Shown: positions 41,482 through 52,601, counted from the stretch's first letter. The stretch is 64,000 nucleotides of DNA from Nesterenkonia sp. PF2B19 (GCF_001758425.2 NZ_MDSS02000001.1:62001-126000); one strand, 5' to 3'. Notes: a model not told the origin generated them from the sequence alone. Numbers and translations are program-made.

Positions 41482-41554
41482 CGCCCCGGGAGGGATTCGA
41501 ACCCCCGACCGGCGGATTAGAAGGCCGCTGCTCTATCCCCTGAGCTACCGAGGC
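41482..41554 (-). tRNA. tRNA-Arg (anticodon UCU)
   Basis: 73-nt cloverleaf. The acceptor stem GCCTCGG pairs with CCGGGGC (one G-U pair). The D-arm is GCTC...GAGC, and the T-arm GGGGG-TTCGAAT-CCCTC has one G-U pair. The anticodon loop is CTTCTAA, giving UCU, which reads AGA and AGG. The anticodon stem GCGGC/TCCGC has a C-U mismatch at positions 31-39. CCA is not encoded. A TAGACT -10 box lies upstream on the same strand. Confidence 0.93.
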
Positions 41555-41625
41555 TGGCACTGGTCGGTCACCACGGCACGTCCACGCGCGGTCGGTGCGG
41601 CGGTTCCCCTCCAGTCCGATGGACC

Positions 41626-41631
41626 AGTCTA
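41626..41631 (-). promoter_or_regulatory. Candidate -10 box upstream of tRNA-Arg
   Basis: The minus strand reads TAGACT here, about 72 bp before the tRNA 5' end. The remaining stretch from 41555 to the ssb start at 41854 shows no gene; it must also hold the ssb promoter. Confidence 0.4.
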
Positions 41632-41853
41632 CCGACTTCTCTCCTCCACAGGCGACCTGCCCCTGCGCTCGACACGCCGGGGTCTCCACAGGGCTCTTCG
41701 GTTCCCTCGCGGAGGCCGCTGCTCTCCGCGCAGACTGGCGTGACCGGGCACGACGACCCGGACACGGGTCCGTCACCGCGGACAGCCCGCCCCGCCAGCG
41801 GGGACCCCAGACGATCGGCCCGCAGGGTCAGCACACCATTCCAGGAGGACACC

Positions 41854-42384
41854 ATGACCGAGACCATCACCGTCCGAGGCTTCATCGGCAACGACATCCG
41901 ACACATCACCACGGACAAGGGCCTGCCGATCTCCACTTTCCGACTGGCCTCCACTCCTCGACGCTACGACCGGGAGCGCGGCGAATGGGTGGACGGCGAG
42001 ACCAACTGGTACACCGTCACCAGCTTCCGAGCCCTGGCCCAGAACGTCCACTCCACCCTGGCCAAGGGCGACCCGGTGCTCGTCACGGGGAGGTTGAAGG
42101 TGCGGCAGTGGTCCAACGACACCGGTCAGCGAGGCACCTCGGTGGAGATCGACGCCGACGGCGTGGGACACGACCTGACCTTCGGGACCAGCTCCTTCAC
42201 CCGACTGGGAGGACAACAGGCGGACTCCTCCGCCGGCTGGGGCGCTGCCAGCGGCCCGACCTCTCCGGCCGACCCGGAGCAGGACCTCCGAGCCCTGTCG
42301 GCCGCGGCGGAGGAGGTGGAGGGCAGTCCCTCCGCATGGGACGGCCACGACTCCGAGGAGGAGCCTGTCGCCGCCCCGTTCTGA
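41854..42384 (+). CDS. ssb: Single-stranded DNA-binding protein
   Basis: 176 residues. An OB-fold N-terminal domain (about 1-115) shows ITVRGFIGNDI, PISTFRLASTPRRYDRERGEW, NWYTVTSFRALAQNVHSTLAKGDPVLVTGRLKVRQW and SVEIDADGVGHDL. A variable acidic tail follows and ends EEEPVAAPF rather than the usual DDDIPF. That end and the divergent sequence suggest the accessory SSB type found away from rpsF-rpsR. ATG has GGAGGA at 41844-41849. ettA follows after 55 bp. Confidence 0.9.
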   Translation: MTETITVRGFIGNDIRHITTDKGLPISTFRLASTPRRYDRERGEWVDGETNWYTVTSFRALAQNVHSTLAKGDPVLVTGRLKVRQWSNDTGQRGTSVEIDADGVGHDLTFGTSSFTRLGGQQADSSAGWGAASGPTSPADPEQDLRALSAAAEEVEGSPSAWDGHDSEEEPVAAPF

Positions 42385-42439
42385 GCCGACTCCCCGAAGC
42401 ATTGGGCGAACAGGCCCCCGGCCGACTAGCCTGGAGGGC

Positions 42440-44122
<1,683 letters not shown>

Positions 44123-44157
44123 GCGCCGACTCAGCTGCGGCAGAGCACGGCCCGCGG

Positions 44158-44209
44158 CAGAGGCCCCGGCGGCAGGATCCAGGTCCGGATCCCGCCGCCG
44201 GGGCCTCTG
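44158..44209. terminator. Bidirectional terminator between ettA and gap
   Basis: CAGAGGCCCCGGCGGC (44158-44173) pairs with GCCGCCGGGGCCTCTG (44194-44209). Inside it, after a single mismatch, GGATCC pairs with GGATCC around a 6-nt loop. This gives about 22 paired bases between two convergent genes. Confidence 0.85.
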
Positions 44210-44297
44210 TCATACGGATGCCCTCCGACGTTCGGCGCCGCGTGCAGGGGCGCTGCAGGGGCGGTGCGGAACGGCGCGCGTCGCCGCGGAGCCGCGT

Positions 44298-45764
44298 TCA
44301 GGCCGGCGTGGCGGCCAGCTCTTCGACGCGGGGGTACTTCACCGGGGCGGCATCGGTCATCTGCTCGAGGGTGCGGATGACCTGAGCGGAGTAGCCGAAC
44401 TCGTTGTCGTACCAGACGTAGAGGATCGCCTGGCGACCGTTGACGATGGTGGCCAGGCCGTCCACGATGCCGGCCGCACGGGTTCCGACGAAGTCGGTCG
44501 ACACGACTTCGGCGGAGTCGATGTAGTCCACCTGCTTGTGCAGCGGCCCTTCCAGGGATTCCCGGCGCAGGAACCGGTTGAGCTCCTCCTTGGTGGTCTC
44601 CCGCTCCAGCTCCAGGTTGAGGATGGCCATGGACACGTCCGGGGTGGGCACGCGGATCGCGTTGCCGGAGAGTCTTCCGGAGAGCTCAGGAAGCGCCTTG
44701 GCGACCGCTTTGGCCGCGCCGGTCTCGGTCAGGACCATGTTGAGCGCTGCGGACCGACCGCGCCGTTCTCCCTTGTGGAAGTTGTCGATGAGGTTCTGGT
44801 CGTTGGTGTAGGAGTGGACCGTCTCGACGTGTCCATGGTCGATGCCATAGGCCTCGTGCATGAGCTTCGCCACCGGGGTGATGGCGTTGGTCGTGCAGGA
44901 CGCGGCGGAGAGGATGCGGTCCTCTTCGGCGATGTCACCGTGGTTGACGCCGAAGACGATGTTCTTGATGTCCCCCTTGCCAGGAGCGGTCAGCAGGACG
45001 CGGGAGACCCCTTCGGCCTGCAGGTGCTGGCTGAGCCCCTCCTCGTCACGCCAGCGGCCGGTGTTGTCCACCACCACGGCGTCCTGGATGCCATGGGCTG
45101 TGTAGTCCACGGCAGCCGGGTCGTTTGCGTAGATCACCTGGATGTAGGTGCCGTTGGCGATGATCGCCTGGTTCTCCTCGTCGAGACGGATGGAGCCGGC
45201 GAAGGGTCCGTGCACGGAATCCCGGCGCAGCAGGGAGGCACGCTTCGCGAGGTCGTTCTCCGAGCCGCGGCGGACCACGATCGCCCGAAGCCGCAGCCCG
45301 GAGGCGGAGGACGCGCGGCTGACGAGGATGCGGGCCAGCAGGCGCCCGATGCGACCGAAGCCGTAGAGCACGACGTCTCGCGGCTCGGAGCCGCCCTCGC
45401 CGCCGCGCCCCACCACCTCGGCCAGCTCCCGGCGCAGGAACTCGGTGAGGTCGGCGGAGCCCGAGGCCTTGAAGCGGGCGTTGAGCCGGGCGATGTCCAC
45501 GCTGGCGGCCCCGAGGTCCAGGGCCGTCAGGGCCTCCACCAGCGGGAGAGTCTCGGAGATCGGGAGCTCAGTCTCGTCCACCTGGCGGGCGAAACGGTGG
45601 GCTTTGAGGATGTCGATGGCGGACTGGTTGACGAGCTTCCGTCCGTGGATTCCGGTCACCACGTTGTTCTCGCGGTAGAGCCGTCCGATCAGCGGGATCA
45701 TGGCCTCGGCCATCGATTCCCGGTCGATCCACTGCTGGAGATGTTCGTCAGCGGGGTTCGGCAC
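44298..45764 (-). CDS. gap: Glyceraldehyde-3-phosphate dehydrogenase, long form (GapB-like)
   Basis: 488 residues, about 150 longer than standard GAPDH because of an N-terminal extension (ENNVVTGIHGRKLVNQSAIDILKAHRFARQ). That is typical of the long actinobacterial GAPDH (C. glutamicum GapB type), usually linked to gluconeogenic flux. The Rossmann motif is VVLYGFGRIGRLLARIL, the catalytic Cys lies in SAASCTTNAITPVAK, then HSYTNDQNLIDN, LSGNAIRVPTPDVS and YVWYDNEFGYSAQV. It is transcribed from a TAGACT promoter between it and rnpB. Confidence 0.93.
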   Translation of the reverse strand: MPNPADEHLQQWIDRESMAEAMIPLIGRLYRENNVVTGIHGRKLVNQSAIDILKAHRFARQVDETELPISETLPLVEALTALDLGAASVDIARLNARFKASGSADLTEFLRRELAEVVGRGGEGGSEPRDVVLYGFGRIGRLLARILVSRASSASGLRLRAIVVRRGSENDLAKRASLLRRDSVHGPFAGSIRLDEENQAIIANGTYIQVIYANDPAAVDYTAHGIQDAVVVDNTGRWRDEEGLSQHLQAEGVSRVLLTAPGKGDIKNIVFGVNHGDIAEEDRILSAASCTTNAITPVAKLMHEAYGIDHGHVETVHSYTNDQNLIDNFHKGERRGRSAALNMVLTETGAAKAVAKALPELSGRLSGNAIRVPTPDVSMAILNLELERETTKEELNRFLRRESLEGPLHKQVDYIDSAEVVSTDFVGTRAAGIVDGLATIVNGRQAILYVWYDNEFGYSAQVIRTLEQMTDAAPVKYPRVEELAATPA

Positions 45765-45860
45765 AGTCTGGTTCCTTCCGTGAAGACGTCATTGTCCTGG
45801 GCGGAGGCCTCGCGTCGGCGGTGTCGTCGCCGGGCGGGTGGTCGAAGCGTTCCTGGTTCC

Positions 45861-45866
45861 AGTCTA
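45861..45866 (-). promoter_or_regulatory. Candidate -10 box for gap
   Basis: The minus strand reads TAGACT about 95 bp before the gap start codon, between the 3' end of rnpB and gap. No good -35 box is visible at 16-18 bp. Confidence 0.5.
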
Positions 45867-45961
45867 GAGCGTCGTCACGGCGACGAATGCCGCAGGGTCC
45901 GCCGCAGCGGCCGGATGTGATGCAGCACACTCCCGCCAGCCGGGATCGGCGGGCGGGACGT

Positions 45962-46382
45962 GGTGGGACGGGCCGGCCTGTACGCCGGATTCTGTGCCGC
46001 ACCATGGTGCGGCGGCCATCATCCATCTGGGCACCGTGTCGCCACGGGCCTCGAGCGATCAACCCGGATGCTCGGGCGGGCCGCCCTGATGACGCATCCT
46101 GTTCGACCTTGCACCGGATGGGGTTTGCCGAGCCGCGGCAGTCACCTGCCGCGCTGGTGGTCTCTTACACCGCCGTTTCACCCTTGCCCGCATCGCACGC
46201 CTCAGGCGGCTCAGCGGGCGGTCTGTTCTCTGTGGCACTGGCCTGCGGGTCTCCCCGAGTGGGCGTTACCCACCATCCTGCCCTGTGGTGTCCGGACGTT
46301 CCTCGACGTCGCAGTTATCCGCCGCACACCCTGGTGCTGGCGGGGCCTTGCGGCGCCGCGATGGCCCGGCCGACCCGTCCCG
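45962..46382 (-). ncRNA. rnpB: RNase P RNA (bacterial type A)
   Basis: Catalytic RNA that matures tRNA 5' ends. On the minus strand the conserved blocks appear in order: GAGGAACGTCCGGAC, CCACAGGGCAGG then GGTGGGTAACGCCCAC, ACCCGCAGGCCAGTGCCACAGAG, GGGTGAAACGGCGG, AGAGACCACCAGCGC and the 3' AGAATCCGGCGTACAGGCC. The ends pair as helix P1 (GACGGGTCGGCC with GGCCGGCCCGTC). Length of about 421 nt is right for an actinobacterium. The ends are set from P1 to within a few bases. TACGAT on the minus strand (46390-46395) is a likely -10 box. Confidence 0.95.
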
Positions 46383-46546
46383 GAGGTCCATCGTACGCCA
46401 GTCTGGCGGCCCGCTCGCACCGCGGCCCCGCGGAGGTGACCCACCTCTCTTCCCGGAGATCGTCCCTCCGGTCCTGGCATCGGCGGCCTTCTCGACGTCG
46501 CACTCCGCCCCGGGGCGGCCGCCCGGTGCCGGCCAGCCGGAATCCT

Positions 46547-47048
46547 TCAGGGCCGAGCGCTCTGCCCCGTGACCCGGAGCCGAGTCGGCGACACGACCTC
46601 GGTGACCACCAGCTGGTCACCGTGGGAGACGTCATGCTCCGCCACCGCGGAGATCTTCAGGGGCTGCCCGCGGTGCGAGACCAGGAACTCGAAGGGGGCC
46701 CCGGCCGGGGCGCCGTCAGGGCGCGGCCCGTGCGGCCCACCACATCCTCGAGACGCTCCTGCGGGACTTCGCCACTCCTGACCACCTTCATCGTGGCGCC
46801 CGTGATGCCGAGGACGACGACGGCGCTGAGTCCGGCCACGATCAGCGCTCCCGCCGAACCGAGGTCGAGAGCTCCCCGTCCGATCCATCCGCCGTAGCCG
46901 CGCCGGCGACTGCGGCGCAGACCGAGGTGGAGGAGATCAGCCCGTCGGCGCCGAGATCAAGTATGACGGAGTCGAGCAGCCCGTCCAGGATGAAGGTCAG
47001 CGCCGTGAGCACGGTGAAGACCAGCGCCAGGACGACGAACCCGATCAT
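46547..47048 (-). CDS. NfeD-like membrane protein, frameshifted twice
   Basis: NfeD family proteins pair with flotillins/SPFH proteins. The start MIGFVVLALVFTVLTALTFILDGLL (two-helix region, ATG 47048, GGAGGG upstream) continues in a second frame near 46900 with GYGGWIGRGALDLGSAGALIVAGLSAVVVLG. A third frame near 46705 ends with an OB-fold-like GAPFEFLVSHRGQPLKISAVAEHDVSHGDQLVVTEVVSPTRLRV. Each change fits one lost base. The joined protein has about 168 residues, normal for a short NfeD. It begins 17 bp after the flotillin stop, so the two genes form an operon. Confidence 0.8.
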
Positions 47049-47064
47049 CGTCGTGGACCCTCCG

Positions 47065-48551
47065 TCAGTCGCGGTCGTCGACGGAGAGGCCGTCGACGGA
47101 GGAGACGTCGCCGTCGGCGGTCTGAGGGTCTGACGCCGACCCCTGAGGGCCGACGACGCCGGCATCGAACGTTTCTGAGGAGCTCGAGCCCGAGGTGAAG
47201 TCACGCAGCAGCGCCCGCACATCGATGCCGAATGCGGAACTCGCCAGCTCCACGGCCTGATTGACGTTGTCCACGCCGTTCTTGACGACCTTGTTCGCGC
47301 CGGCCGAGTCGATCACGGTCAGGGAGTCGATGTTATTCATGGGGGCTGCGGCCTCCCGGGCGATCTCCGGCAGCGCCTCGATGATCCGATCCATGATGGC
47401 CGCCTGCCCGAAGCTGCGGTAGGCCTCGGCCTTCTCACGCAGCGCAGAGGCCTCCGCCTCGCCCTTCTCGCGGATGGCCGCAGCCTCTGCCTCACCTTCG
47501 AGCCGGATGGCGCGGGCTTCCTTCTCGCGGCGCTCCAAGTCGGCCTGGGCGGCGAGGCGGACCCGCTCGGCCTGAGCCTGCCGCCTCGGCGAACTTCGGC
47601 GACGCGCCGGGCCTCGGCCTCCTGCTCGGCCCGGTAGCGGTCGGCGTCGGCCTGCTTGTGGACCTCGGCCACGAGCTCCTGCTCACGAAGCTCGGCCCGG
47701 CGCTCCGCCGTCTCACGCTGCTGGTCCACCACCGCGCGCTGAGCCTCCGCCTCGGCGCGCGGGCCGGCCGCAGCCGCCTTGGCCTTGGCCTGGTCGGTCT
47801 CCTCGCGAATGGTGGCGTCCCGCAGATCGAGCTCACGCTGTGATTCGAGGATCTCCTGCTCGGCGGCGATGCGGGCACGTTCCGACTCCCGCCGCGCGTT
47901 CTCCTCGGCGATGTCCGCGTCGCGCTTGACCTTGGCGGCCTCCGGACGGCCGAGGTCGACCAGGTAGTCGTTGTCGTCCCGGATTCCTTGGATCTGGAAG
48001 GCATCCAGCAGCAGGCCCTGATTGGTCAACGTGGACTCGGACTCGTCCAAGGCGCGGGAGGCGAAGGCCTCACGCTCCCGATTGACCTGCTCCACCGTCA
48101 TCGTGCCGAGGATGGAGCGCAGCGACGCCTCCAGGACGTCCTTGGTGAAACGCTCGATCTCCTGCTGCTGCCCCAGGAACCGCTGGGCGGCGGCGCGGAT
48201 CGAGTCCTCCTTGCCGTCGACCTTCACCAGTGCCACGGCCTCCACATGGAGGTTGATGCCGTTCTGGGTGATCGCCGACGTCTCCAGGAGCACCTTCCGG
48301 GACTCCAGGGAGATGGAATCGGCCTTCTGGACGAAGGGCAGGACGAAGACCCCACCGCCCTGGACGATCTTCTGACTGGCGGGAAGTTCGGAGTCCGGGC
48401 TCCGCTTGGACCCTGAACCGGAGACGATGATCGCCTCATTGGGCTTCGCGACGCGATAGCGGGCCACGACCGCCGCCGCCGCGATCACGACGACGAGAAT
48501 CAGGCCGATGATGGGGACGAGCAGACTCGCCCCGAGGAATGTCTCGAGCAT
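47065..48551 (-). CDS. floT: Flotillin-like SPFH domain protein, one frameshift
   Basis: Organises membrane microdomains with NfeD. About 496 residues when joined. An N-terminal membrane helix (LLVPIIGLILVVVIAAAAVVARYRVAKPNEAIIVSG) precedes the SPFH domain (VFVLPFVQKADSISLESRKVLLE, LRSILGTMTVEQVNREREAFASRALD, GIRDDNDYLVDLGRPEAAKVKRDADIAEENARRE). A long Ala/Glu/Arg coiled coil follows. Near 47580 the coil continues in another frame (QAQAERVRLAAQADLERREKEARAIRLEGEAEAAA) and ends with the flotillin tail IDSLTVIDSAGANKVV and an acidic end. One missing base explains the break. Divergent from the chlI-type gene. Confidence 0.85.
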
Positions 48552-48762
48552 CAGGTCAGTACCTCTCCAGCTGGAAGTCCGTCAGACGTGCCTCGGTGCA
48601 GGTCGGGAGGACGGGAGGCCGCGCGCACCGTCCGCCACCGCGGCGACCAGCCGTCTCCGCAGGTCAGAATCACCCAGATCCCTCACGCCTGTGTCCAGCG
48701 AGCGTATCAGTGAGCTCCAGCACACTGAAGCGCTGTGACGGCGCCGTCAGACGCACCTTTTA

Positions 48763-48791
48763 TTGCGAATATTTCGCATTTACCGTAGGGT
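48763..48791 (+). promoter_or_regulatory. Promoter with overlapping palindromic operator for the chelatase pair
   Basis: A -35 box TTGCGA (48763-48768) and a -10 box TAGGGT (48786-48791) are separated by 17 bp, and the GTG start is 9 bp further on. The inverted repeat TGCGAA-TAT-TTCGCA (48764-48778) covers the -35 box and spacer in an AT-rich patch unlike its surroundings. This is the expected place for a repressor site. The remaining part of the 48552-48799 intergenic region must hold the flotillin promoter. Confidence 0.6.
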
Positions 48792-48799
48792 CGTCGCCT

Positions 48800-49723
48800 G
48801 TGTTTCCCTTCACCGCTGTGCTCGGCCAGGACGAGCTGAAGAACTGTCTGATGCTGTGCGCCGTCGACCCGGAGATCTCCGGCGTGCTGGCTCTCGGCGA
48901 CCGCGGCACCGCCAAGACCACCACCATCCGAGCGCTGGGTCACCTGCTCTCGGCCCATGGAGTCGAGATGCCCGTGGCGGAACTCCCCCTGGGGGCCGCT
49001 GAGGATCGGGTCGTGGGCAGTCTGGACGTGGACAGGGCCCTTCGCGGAGAGATGGTCTTCGCCCCCGGGATCCTGGCCGAGGCGCACGGCGGCATCCTCT
49101 ACATCGACGAGGTCAATCTGCTCGATGACTTCCTGGTGGACCTGCTCCTCGACGTCTCCGCGTCAGGGGTGAACCGCGTGGAGCGGGACGGTCTCAGCCA
49201 CGTCCATCCCGCGCGATTCGTGCTGGTGGGCAGCGGAAACCCTGAAGAGGGCGAGCTGCGCCCCCAGCTGCAGGACAGATTCGGCCTCGCCACCGAGGTC
49301 CGCACCATCCGCGACCTGCGTCTGCGTCGAGAGATCGTCCAGCGTCGGCTGGAGCACGACGCCGACCCGGCGAGGTTCGCCGCGCTGCACCAGGACCGCG
49401 AGGCCCGGCTCGCCGAACGCATCCTCCGTGCGCGGGAGAGGCTCAGGCACGTCGAGGTCCCGGAGCGCGTGCTCGACCGTGTCGTCGACGTCTGCGTGGA
49501 GTCCGGCGCCGTGGGCCATCGCGCCGACCTCGTCCTGGCCAGGACCGCACGGGCGCTGGCAGCGATGGCCGGCCGTGACGCGGCGACGGAGACGGACGTC
49601 GCGCAGGCCGCCGCCCCAGCCGCTGCCGCACCGTACGCGGCCCGACCGGGTGAGAGCGCCACCGTCCAGGCGGCCCGGGTCAAGCTCACCGCGGCCCGCG
49701 TGCTGGGACTGCGCGCGGCATGA
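48800..49723 (+). CDS. ChlI/BchI-type AAA+ chelatase subunit
   Basis: 307 residues. VFPFTAVLGQDELKNCLMLCAVDPEISGVLALGDRGTAKTTTIRAL contains the Walker A (GDRGTAKTT, about 33-41). Walker B is GILYIDEVNLLDDFLVDLLLDV, then GVNRVERDGLSHVHPARFVLVGSGNPEEGELRPQLQDRFG with the ChlI signature and arginine region. Known members are the ATPase subunit of magnesium or cobalt chelatases. This window shows no chlorophyll genes and no large CobN/ChlH subunit, so metal and substrate are unknown. GTG 48800 gives a probably leaderless mRNA. It overlaps the next gene by 4 bp (ATGA). Confidence 0.88.
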   Translation: MFPFTAVLGQDELKNCLMLCAVDPEISGVLALGDRGTAKTTTIRALGHLLSAHGVEMPVAELPLGAAEDRVVGSLDVDRALRGEMVFAPGILAEAHGGILYIDEVNLLDDFLVDLLLDVSASGVNRVERDGLSHVHPARFVLVGSGNPEEGELRPQLQDRFGLATEVRTIRDLRLRREIVQRRLEHDADPARFAALHQDREARLAERILRARERLRHVEVPERVLDRVVDVCVESGAVGHRADLVLARTARALAAMAGRDAATETDVAQAAAPAAAAPYAARPGESATVQAARVKLTAARVLGLRAA

Positions 49724-51661
49724 GCTCCCGCCGCCGCCGGCTCGCCGAGGACCTGGCCGACACCAGGTCGAACGCGCCTGACGGTCCTTGGGAGCCGGTG
49801 ATGGAGGCCTGGACGGCTGGGGCTGAATGTGGCCTCCTGTGCACCGGCGACCCGGTGCTGGCCCAGACCGCCTTTCGGCGGCTGCAGGACCACGCCGACG
49901 TCGTAGTGGGCCACCCGGACCGGAGGGAGTCCGACCAGCTGGCCATGATCGACCGCTCCAGGGTCCTGGCGCTGGCGGAGACGATGGGCGAGGTCCCGGC
50001 TCCGCTGCTGCGACGGTGCACGGCGATCCTGCGGTTCGACCCGCCGGGGACGCGCTCTGCCCGGACGTCCCCGGACCAGTCCGAGCTGACGGGGACCGCG
50101 CTCGAGGGCGAGGACCTCCTCACCGCCGTCGTGATGATGCTCGACCGAGCCGGGTGCCAGGACCATGGCCTCGACGTGGCCGCCTCCCGGTTGGCCATCT
50201 CGCTGAGCGCCAGGATCGGCAGCGGACGTGCGGCGGACCTCGTGGCGCGCACCGTCGCGGTTCCTCGCGCAGCCTGCACCTCCGCGACGGAGGATCCGGG
50301 GATTCCGCCCCTCCAGGAACCGACCGGAGCTGACGATCCCTCTGACACAGAGCCACCATCTGGCCCGGACTCCCCCTCAGTCTCCGCAGTGTCCGGTCCC
50401 GCCCCGGACGATCCGAGCGATGGGCCAGATGCCGACGACGGGCCCGCTCAGGACGGACCGACCCCAGAGGACCGGACGGACACCGGCTCTCCCCCCGATG
50501 CGCCGACGCCCGAGACGACAGCCGGGGAGTCCTCGGATGCGCGGGAGGTCGGCTCGGAGGACGAACCTCAGGCTGGGGACCACGCCCCGGCCTGTGACGA
50601 CGGCCCCCTCGAGGGGATCGACGGCGCACAGCACGACGCCAGGGCGGAGAGCACCACAGCAGAGGGGCCCACCGCCCGGGAGACCACCGCCCAGGAGACC
50701 ACCGCCCAGGAAGGCGGCCCGCCCGGAGGTGCTGCGAGCCTGGACGACCCCGGCGCGCTCGAGCTCGCCCTGCCTGACGCGCCCGAGGGGCAGCTCGACG
50801 GCCCCACCGGGATCCACGCCACGCTGCCGAGCACGCTCAGCCAGCGCAGAGCCCTGGCCCGTCGGCACCTGGACGGCCGCGGCGGTTCCCGGAGCCGGTC
50901 CCAGCACCGGGGGGCCGCCTTCCGGGAGGTGGCCGTCGAGCGTGCGGCGGCATCATCGCGCTGCTCCCACTCTCCGCCGGGCGGCCCGCCGTCGGGGTCT
51001 CGGCCGCCGGAGCGAAGGGGACATGCCAGGCCGCCGGCCGCTGGAGTCGAGCTCCAGGCAGGATCCTGCCGAATCCCAGGCTCAGTCGCCCACCGCTTCC
51101 GCCGCCGACGTCGTGGTCCGACGTGAGGATCTGCGCGGAGTGCTGCGTCGACGCCTCGGAGGGACACACAGCGTGATCGTCATCGACGGCTCTTCCTCCC
51201 TGCGCAGCTCTGGCCTCTCGCAGGCCTCACGCACGCTGTCCGATCTGGTGAGCAGCACCGCGTCACGGCGCGGGACGGTTTCGGTGGTCCTGGCGGCCGG
51301 ATCCGTGCCACGGCTGCTCGTGGGACGCACCACCAGTGCCGCCCGAGCCCGACTGTCCCTGGACCGGGTCCCCGCCGGAGGCGGCACTCCCCTGGTGCCG
51401 GCGCTGGACCTCGCCGCCGAGCTCCTCGAGGCCGAGGAGCCCCAGCATCGGCGGGTGCTGTTGGTGACCGACGGTCTGCCGACCGTCGGCCGCGGCGGGA
51501 GGCACCTGCCTCCCCGGACAGCCCAGGAAGAGCTGCGGCTCCGCATCGGTGAGCTGGTCGTCGACGGCACGGACGTGGCCGTCATCCCGGTGGGGGCGAG
51601 GTCGACCAGCACACGTCAGGCGATGGACTCCCTGCGACGCGCCGGTGCGCGGGTGCTCTGA
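49720..51661 (+). CDS. ChlD/BchD-type chelatase subunit with VWA domain, frameshifted
   Basis: About 647 residues when joined. An AAA+-like N-terminal part (PWEPVMEAWTAGAECGLLCTGDPVLAQTAFRRL) lacks a Walker A. A helical lid follows (LEGEDLLTAVVMMLDRAGCQDHGLDVAASRLAISL), then a very long acidic Pro/Asp/Thr-rich linker (about 195-350). After about 50940-50990 the conserved sequence resumes in another frame (APTLRRAARRRGLGRRSEGD). The C-terminal von Willebrand factor A domain is next (VIVIDGSSSLRSSG as MIDAS-like DxSxS, PLVPALDLAAELL, VLLVTDGLPTVGRGG). The shift equals one extra or two lost bases. Its start overlaps the ChlI-like stop, so both subunits are coupled. Confidence 0.8.
50680..50709. 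repeat. 15-bp tandem repeat in the ChlD-like linker
   Basis: GAGACCACCGCCCAG occurs twice head to tail (50680-50694 and 50695-50709) and encodes ETTAQ twice in the acidic linker. Confidence 0.7.
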
Positions 51662-51734
51662 GGTCAGGCCAGAGCCCAGCACGGCGCCATGGGCCGGTCC
51701 GCGGCACCGAGCAGACCGCTGGTAGCCTGCTCCG

Positions 51735-52516
51735 GTGCTGATCTTTCTCCCTCCCTCCGAAGGCAAGACCGCTCCGGACCCTGACGGTACGGCGCGGCTG
51801 GACCTGGACTCGCTGATCCTGCCGGAGCTCGCCGAGCAGCGGCGCACCGCCGTGGACGCCTCATCCGGGTGAGCCGACAGTCCGACGCGCAGGAGATCCT
51901 CAAGGTCGGCGCGAAGGTCATGGGCGAGGTGGAGCGCAACCAGCAGCTCTGGGAGGCACCCGCCGCACCGGCCCATGACGTCTACACGGGGGTGCTCTTC
52001 GAGGCGCTCGGAGCGCCTGATCTGTCGGCCACTGCGCTGGGGCGCGCGGCGGAGAAGGTGCTGGTCTTCTCGGGCCTCTTCGGAGCCACGTCGTTCACGG
52101 ACCGGATCCCGGCCTACCGGCTGTCCATGGGTGTGGACCTCTCCCCCGCCGCCGGAGACGGACCGGGCCGACTCGGCGGGTACTGGCGAGGTGCCCTGGC
52201 GGAACCGCTGCGTGAACGGGTCGGCGACCAGCTGGTGCTGGACTGTCGCTCCTCCGGCTATGCGGCGGCCTACCGTCCGCACCCGGAGCAGACTCTGGTG
52301 GTCAACAGCTTCACCGAGCGTGAGGGCACGCGGAAGGTCGTGACCCATTTCGCCAAGCACGCCCGAGGCGAGCTCACCGGCATGGTGCTGCGCGCCGAGC
52401 AGATGCCCGAGACCGTGGATCAGGTGGCCGAGCTGGCGGCCGAACGCTGGGACGTCGAGGTCCGCCCGGCGGCTGGTCGCACGCCCCACCAGCTGGACCT
52501 CATCGCCGCAGGCTGA
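51735..52516 (+). CDS. yaaA: YaaA family protein (peroxide stress), one frameshift
   Basis: YaaA/DUF328 proteins limit free iron under peroxide stress in E. coli and bind DNA. The GTG start at 51735 opens LIFLPPSEGKTAPD, the family signature. The frame ends at a TGA near 51872. The next frame carries LIRVSRQSDAQEILKVGAKVMGEVERNQQL and the conserved core (PAHDVYTGVLFEALG, LVFSGLFGATSFTDRIPAYRLSMGVDL, GYWRGALAEPL, LVVNSFTE) to 52516. One missing base near 51862 restores about 260 residues. TAGCCT at 51723-51728 lies 6 bp before the start, suggesting a leaderless mRNA. Confidence 0.88.
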
Positions 52517-52528
52517 GCCTGCGCGCGG

Positions 52529-52549
52529 CCCGAGCCTCCGGCGCTCGGG
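52529..52549. terminator. Short hairpin between convergent yaaA and RNase HI genes
   Basis: CCCGAGC (52529-52535) pairs with GCTCGGG (52543-52549) around a 7-nt loop. Modest stem; position between convergent genes supports a terminator role. Confidence 0.5.
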
Positions 52550-52601
52550 TCCGGCCCTCGGAAGCGGGGCAGAGGATACGCCCCTGAGGATCCCGCCCTG
52601 C

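Noticed and set aside
41477-41776. ORF covering tRNA-Arg on the minus strand
   Set aside because: It overlaps the whole tRNA and has no ribosome binding site or recognisable product.
48585-48720. Possible cobalamin riboswitch upstream of the chlI-like gene (GTGCCTCGG and GGTCAGAATCACC patches)
   Set aside because: Only two short patches resemble the consensus. The central GGTG-AATCC and CCGCAACTG boxes are not found, and the spacing is about half of what is needed.
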